Of a DNA stretch of 64,000 nt, positions 61,068 through 64,000 are shown piece after piece. A program made the translations under genes and the position numbers. The DNA is from Photobacterium iliopiscarium (GTDB taxonomy: Bacteria; Pseudomonadota; Gammaproteobacteria; Enterobacterales; Vibrionaceae). The stretch spans positions 96,917 through 160,916 of the forward strand of contig NZ_PYOO01000009.1 in assembly GCF_003026395.1 (NCBI RefSeq), read 5' to 3'. The notes under the pieces were generated by a model. It was given only the letters and a program-made list of their open reading frames with translations, searched no databases and was not told where the DNA came from. How positions within the stretch are numbered: the first letter of the stretch is position 1; each line of letters opens with the position of its first letter.

Positions 61068-63173
61068 GTGGCTCGCAAAACGCCTATCGAGCGCTACCGT
61101 AATATTGGTATCTGTGCTCACGTTGACGCCGGTAAAACAACCACTACCGAGCGCATCCTGTTTTATACAGGCCTATCTCACAAGATAGGTGAAGTACACG
61201 ACGGCGCTGCTACTATGGATTGGATGGAGCAAGAGCAAGAACGTGGTATCACGATCACCTCTGCTGCAACGACCACCTTTTGGCGCGGTATGGACAAGCA
61301 GTTCGACGAGCACCGAATCAACATCATTGATACTCCAGGACACGTAGACTTCACGATTGAAGTTGAACGTTCACTGCGCGTATTAGATGGTGCTGTAGTT
61401 GTGTTCTGTGGTGCTTCAGGTGTGGAGCCTCAGTCTGAGACTGTATGGCGACAGGCCGATCGATATGAAGTTCCTCGTATCGTTTTTATTAACAAGATGG
61501 ATCGCACGGGCGCAGATTTCTTCCGCGTTATCGAGCAGATCAAACATCGTCTTGGTGCAACACCAGTACCGCTGCAATTAAATATTGGTACTGAAGATGA
61601 ATTTAAAGGTGTGATTGACCTGATCAAAATGAAAGCCATTAATTGGTCTGACGTTGATCAAGGAACCAGTTTTACCTATGAAGATATTCCTGCTGACATG
61701 CAAGAGTTGGCAGACGAGTGGCGCATGAACTTAGTTGAATCAGCAGCTGAAGCTAATGATGAACTAATGGATAAATACCTTGAAGAAGGTGAACTGACTG
61801 AAGCTGAAATTAAAGCTGGTCTGCGTCAACGTACCCTCAACAACGAAATCGTATTGGCAACTTGTGGTTCTGCATTTAAGAACAAAGGTGTTCAAGCCGT
61901 ACTAGATGCTGTTGTTGATTACTTACCTTCACCAACTGAAGTAAAAGCAATTACTGGTGAAGACGAACACGGTAACCCTGTTGAGCGTCATTCAAGTGAT
62001 GACGAACCATTCTCAGCACTAGCGTTCAAAATCGCAACCGACCCGTTCGTAGGTACATTGACTTTCATGCGCGTATACTCAGGTGTTGTTAATACAGGTG
62101 ATACTGTTTTCAACACTGTTAAAGAAAAACGCGAACGTTTAGGCCGTATCGTTCAGATGCATGCCAATAAACGTGAAGAGATCAAAGAAATTCGTGCTGG
62201 CGATATCGCTGCAGCTATTGGTCTTAAATTCGCAACAACAGGTGATACCCTATGTGATCAGAATCATAAAGTGATTCTAGAGCGTATGGATTTCCCTGAA
62301 CCGGTTATTCAGATTGTGGTTGAACCACGTTCTGTTGCTGATCAAGATAAGATGACAATCGCGCTAGATAAATTAGCAGCAGAGGATCCATCTTTCCGCG
62401 TTGAAACCGATGCTGAATCAGGTCAGATTTTAATTTCTGGCATGGGTGAACTTCACCTAGATATCATCGTCGATCGTATGAAACGCGAATTTAACGTCAA
62501 CTGTAACGTGGGTAAACCCCAAGTTGCTTATCGTGAAACTATTCGCGGTAAAACTAAAGTTGAAGGTAAATTCATTCGTCAAGCTGGTGAAACTGGCGGC
62601 CGTGGCCAATATGGTCATGTGTGGCTAAATCTTGAACCATCAGAACCGGGTGAAGGTTTCGTCTTCGTAGATGAAATTGTCGGTGGCAGCGTACCTAAAG
62701 AATACATTAGTGCTGTTGCCATAGGTATTGAAGAACAAATGAAGAGTGGCGTGCTAGCAGGCTACCCTATGATTGACGTTAAAGCGACGTTAGTTGATGG
62801 TTCTTACCACGACACAGATTCAAGCGAAATTGCATTTAAAATCGCAGGTTCAATGGCATTACGACAAGGTGCACTTGATGCAACTCCAGTATTGCTTGAA
62901 CCGATGATGAAAGTTGAAATTACCACGCCAGAAGATTGGATGGGTGATGTCATTGGTGACCTTAATCGTCGCCGTGGTATGATCGACGGTATGGAAGATG
63001 GCAACGCGGGTATTAAAATTATTCGTGCGCAAGTTCCACTATCAGCAATGTTCGGATACGCAACTGATTTACGATCAGCAACACAAGGCCGCGCGTCTTA
63101 TTCTATGGAGTTTAGCGAGTACGCTGAAATGCCAAAGAACGTTACTGATAAAATTATTGCTGAACGTATTTAA
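61068..63173 (+). CDS. fusA: Translation elongation factor G
   Basis: This 701-residue GTPase drives ribosome translocation and, with RRF, ribosome recycling. G1 is [13 protein letters not shown]2 [12 protein letters not shown]3 DTPGHVDF, G4 NKMD. Domains II to V follow. The start is GTG behind AAGAGGA, 89 nt after rpsG. The length is close to E. coli EF-G. Vibrios often carry a second EF-G gene elsewhere. Confidence 0.99.
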   Translation: MARKTPIERYRNIGICAHVDAGKTTTTERILFYTGLSHKIGEVHDGAATMDWMEQEQERGITITSAATTTFWRGMDKQFDEHRINIIDTPGHVDFTIEVERSLRVLDGAVVVFCGASGVEPQSETVWRQADRYEVPRIVFINKMDRTGADFFRVIEQIKHRLGATPVPLQLNIGTEDEFKGVIDLIKMKAINWSDVDQGTSFTYEDIPADMQELADEWRMNLVESAAEANDELMDKYLEEGELTEAEIKAGLRQRTLNNEIVLATCGSAFKNKGVQAVLDAVVDYLPSPTEVKAITGEDEHGNPVERHSSDDEPFSALAFKIATDPFVGTLTFMRVYSGVVNTGDTVFNTVKEKRERLGRIVQMHANKREEIKEIRAGDIAAAIGLKFATTGDTLCDQNHKVILERMDFPEPVIQIVVEPRSVADQDKMTIALDKLAAEDPSFRVETDAESGQILISGMGELHLDIIVDRMKREFNVNCNVGKPQVAYRETIRGKTKVEGKFIRQAGETGGRGQYGHVWLNLEPSEPGEGFVFVDEIVGGSVPKEYISAVAIGIEEQMKSGVLAGYPMIDVKATLVDGSYHDTDSSEIAFKIAGSMALRQGALDATPVLLEPMMKVEITTPEDWMGDVIGDLNRRRGMIDGMEDGNAGIKIIRAQVPLSAMFGYATDLRSATQGRASYSMEFSEYAEMPKNVTDKIIAERI

Positions 63174-63225
63174 TTTCATTATTGCGTCAATGGCTATTGG
63201 CGCATAAAATACAAACTTCAGAGCC

Positions 63226-63246
63226 GTCCCCGACCTAGTAGGGGGC
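63226..63246 (+). promoter_or_regulatory. GC-rich hairpin in the fusA-tuf gap
   Basis: GTCCCC / GGGGGC (six pairs, one wobble) with a 9-nt loop lies just ahead of the AAGGAA ribosome site of tuf, in the 100-nt gap after fusA. It has no U-tract; a role in translation or mRNA processing is possible. Confidence 0.45.
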
Positions 63247-63273
63247 GTATCTTAACTAGGAAGGAACACAATT

Positions 63274-64000
63274 GTGTCTAAAGAAAAATTTGAACGTCTA
63301 AAACCGCATGTTAACGTTGGTACAATCGGTCACGTTGACCACGGTAAAACAACTCTAACAGCTGCTATCTGTACTACACTTGCAAAAGTGTACGGTGGTG
63401 TTGCTAAAGACTTCGCATCTATCGATAACGCTCCTGAAGAGCGCGAGCGCGGTATCACAATCTCTACTTCTCACGTAGAATACGATACTCCTTCTCGTCA
63501 CTACGCACACGTAGACTGTCCTGGACACGCCGATTATGTTAAAAACATGATCACTGGTGCTGCTCAAATGGATGGTGGTATCCTAGTTGTTGCTGCAACT
63601 GACGGTCCTATGCCTCAAACACGTGAGCACATCCTACTTGGTCGTCAAGTTGGTATTCCTTACATCATCGTATTCATGAACAAATGTGACATGGTTGATG
63701 ATGAAGAACTACTTGAACTAGTAGAGATGGAAGTTCGTGAACTTCTTTCTGAGTACGATTTCCCTGGTGATGATTGCCCAGTAATCATGGGTTCTGCACT
63801 AGGCGCGCTTAACGGCGAAGCTGAGTGGGAAGCTAAGATTGTTGAACTAGCTGAAGCTCTAGATACTTACATCCCAGAGCCAGAGCGTGCTATCGATCTA
63901 CCATTCATCCTTCCAATCGAAGATGTTTTCTCAATCCAAGGCCGTGGTACTGTTGTAACTGGTCGTATTGAGCAAGGTATCGTTAAAGTTGGTGACGAAG
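63274..64000 (+). CDS. tuf: Elongation factor Tu, N-terminal part (cut by window edge)
   Basis: This starts at GTG behind AAGGAA and runs off the right edge after 242 codons. [20 protein letters not shown], then G1 [21 protein letters not shown]3 DCPGHADY and G4 NKCD mark EF-Tu, which brings aminoacyl-tRNA to the ribosome. As last gene of the str operon it is the tufA-type copy; a tufB-type copy would lie elsewhere. Confidence 0.98.
   Translation, partial: MSKEKFERLKPHVNVGTIGHVDHGKTTLTAAICTTLAKVYGGVAKDFASIDNAPEERERGITISTSHVEYDTPSRHYAHVDCPGHADYVKNMITGAAQMDGGILVVAATDGPMPQTREHILLGRQVGIPYIIVFMNKCDMVDDEELLELVEMEVRELLSEYDFPGDDCPVIMGSALGALNGEAEWEAKIVELAEALDTYIPEPERAIDLPFILPIEDVFSIQGRGTVVTGRIEQGIVKVGDE

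Overview
This window is chromosomal DNA of a gammaproteobacterium in the family Vibrionaceae. The evidence is an AphA-type PadR regulator beside ppc, a fused argH(A), pilMNOPQ next to aroKB-damX-dam, a CRP almost identical to the enterobacterial protein, and moderately low GC. A Photobacterium-like or related genus is likely, but I cannot fix the species from sequence alone. Gene order is largely the ancestral order also known from E. coli. I see no insertion sequence, prophage, CRISPR array, tRNA or rRNA gene; this is core chromosome with a few local scars.

Layout. Positions 1-2877 (minus) hold the glycerol genes glpF, glpK and the start of glpX. Positions 3474-12599 hold division, protease and ribosomal genes: zapB, rraA, menA, hslVU with a heat-shock-type promoter, ftsN, cytR, priA, rpmE and metJ. 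metB (12904) sits behind a row of Met boxes and is followed by a decayed scrap of metL. Next come aphA and ppc (minus), then the arginine operon argC-argB-argG-argH(A) from 18518. That operon is preceded by ARG-box-like sequences and a short leader ORF ending in three Arg codons. Divergent prx-grx/oxyR share an OxyR-type site. mrcA is divergent from pilMNOPQ, which is followed by aroK-aroB-damX-dam, a small DUF2970 membrane protein, and rpe-gph-trpS.

From 40167 come pabA and the arginine succinyltransferase genes argD(astC)-astA-astD with a DUF1338 gene, then crp/osmC-like yhfA, prkB-yheU-yheT-yheS (minus), kefG-kefB-yheV and slyD. slyX and a WD40-repeat lipoprotein follow on the minus strand. 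The window ends with fkpA, yheO-tusDCB and the str operon rpsL-rpsG-fusA-tuf, cut by the right edge inside tuf.

For the hunt, no wholly new multi-gene system is visible. The best leads are: (1) a 15-codon leader ORF with terminal Arg-Arg-Arg upstream of argC; (2) a metL relic in which a few N-terminal codons are joined in frame to C-terminal codons; (3) a nested inverted-repeat region resembling a three-way junction, next to a (TTC)12 tract, upstream of argD; (4) structured leaders upstream of aroK and rpe; (5) a pair of direct repeats upstream of kefGB. All RNA structures were found by eye from base complementarity; no folding energies were computed.
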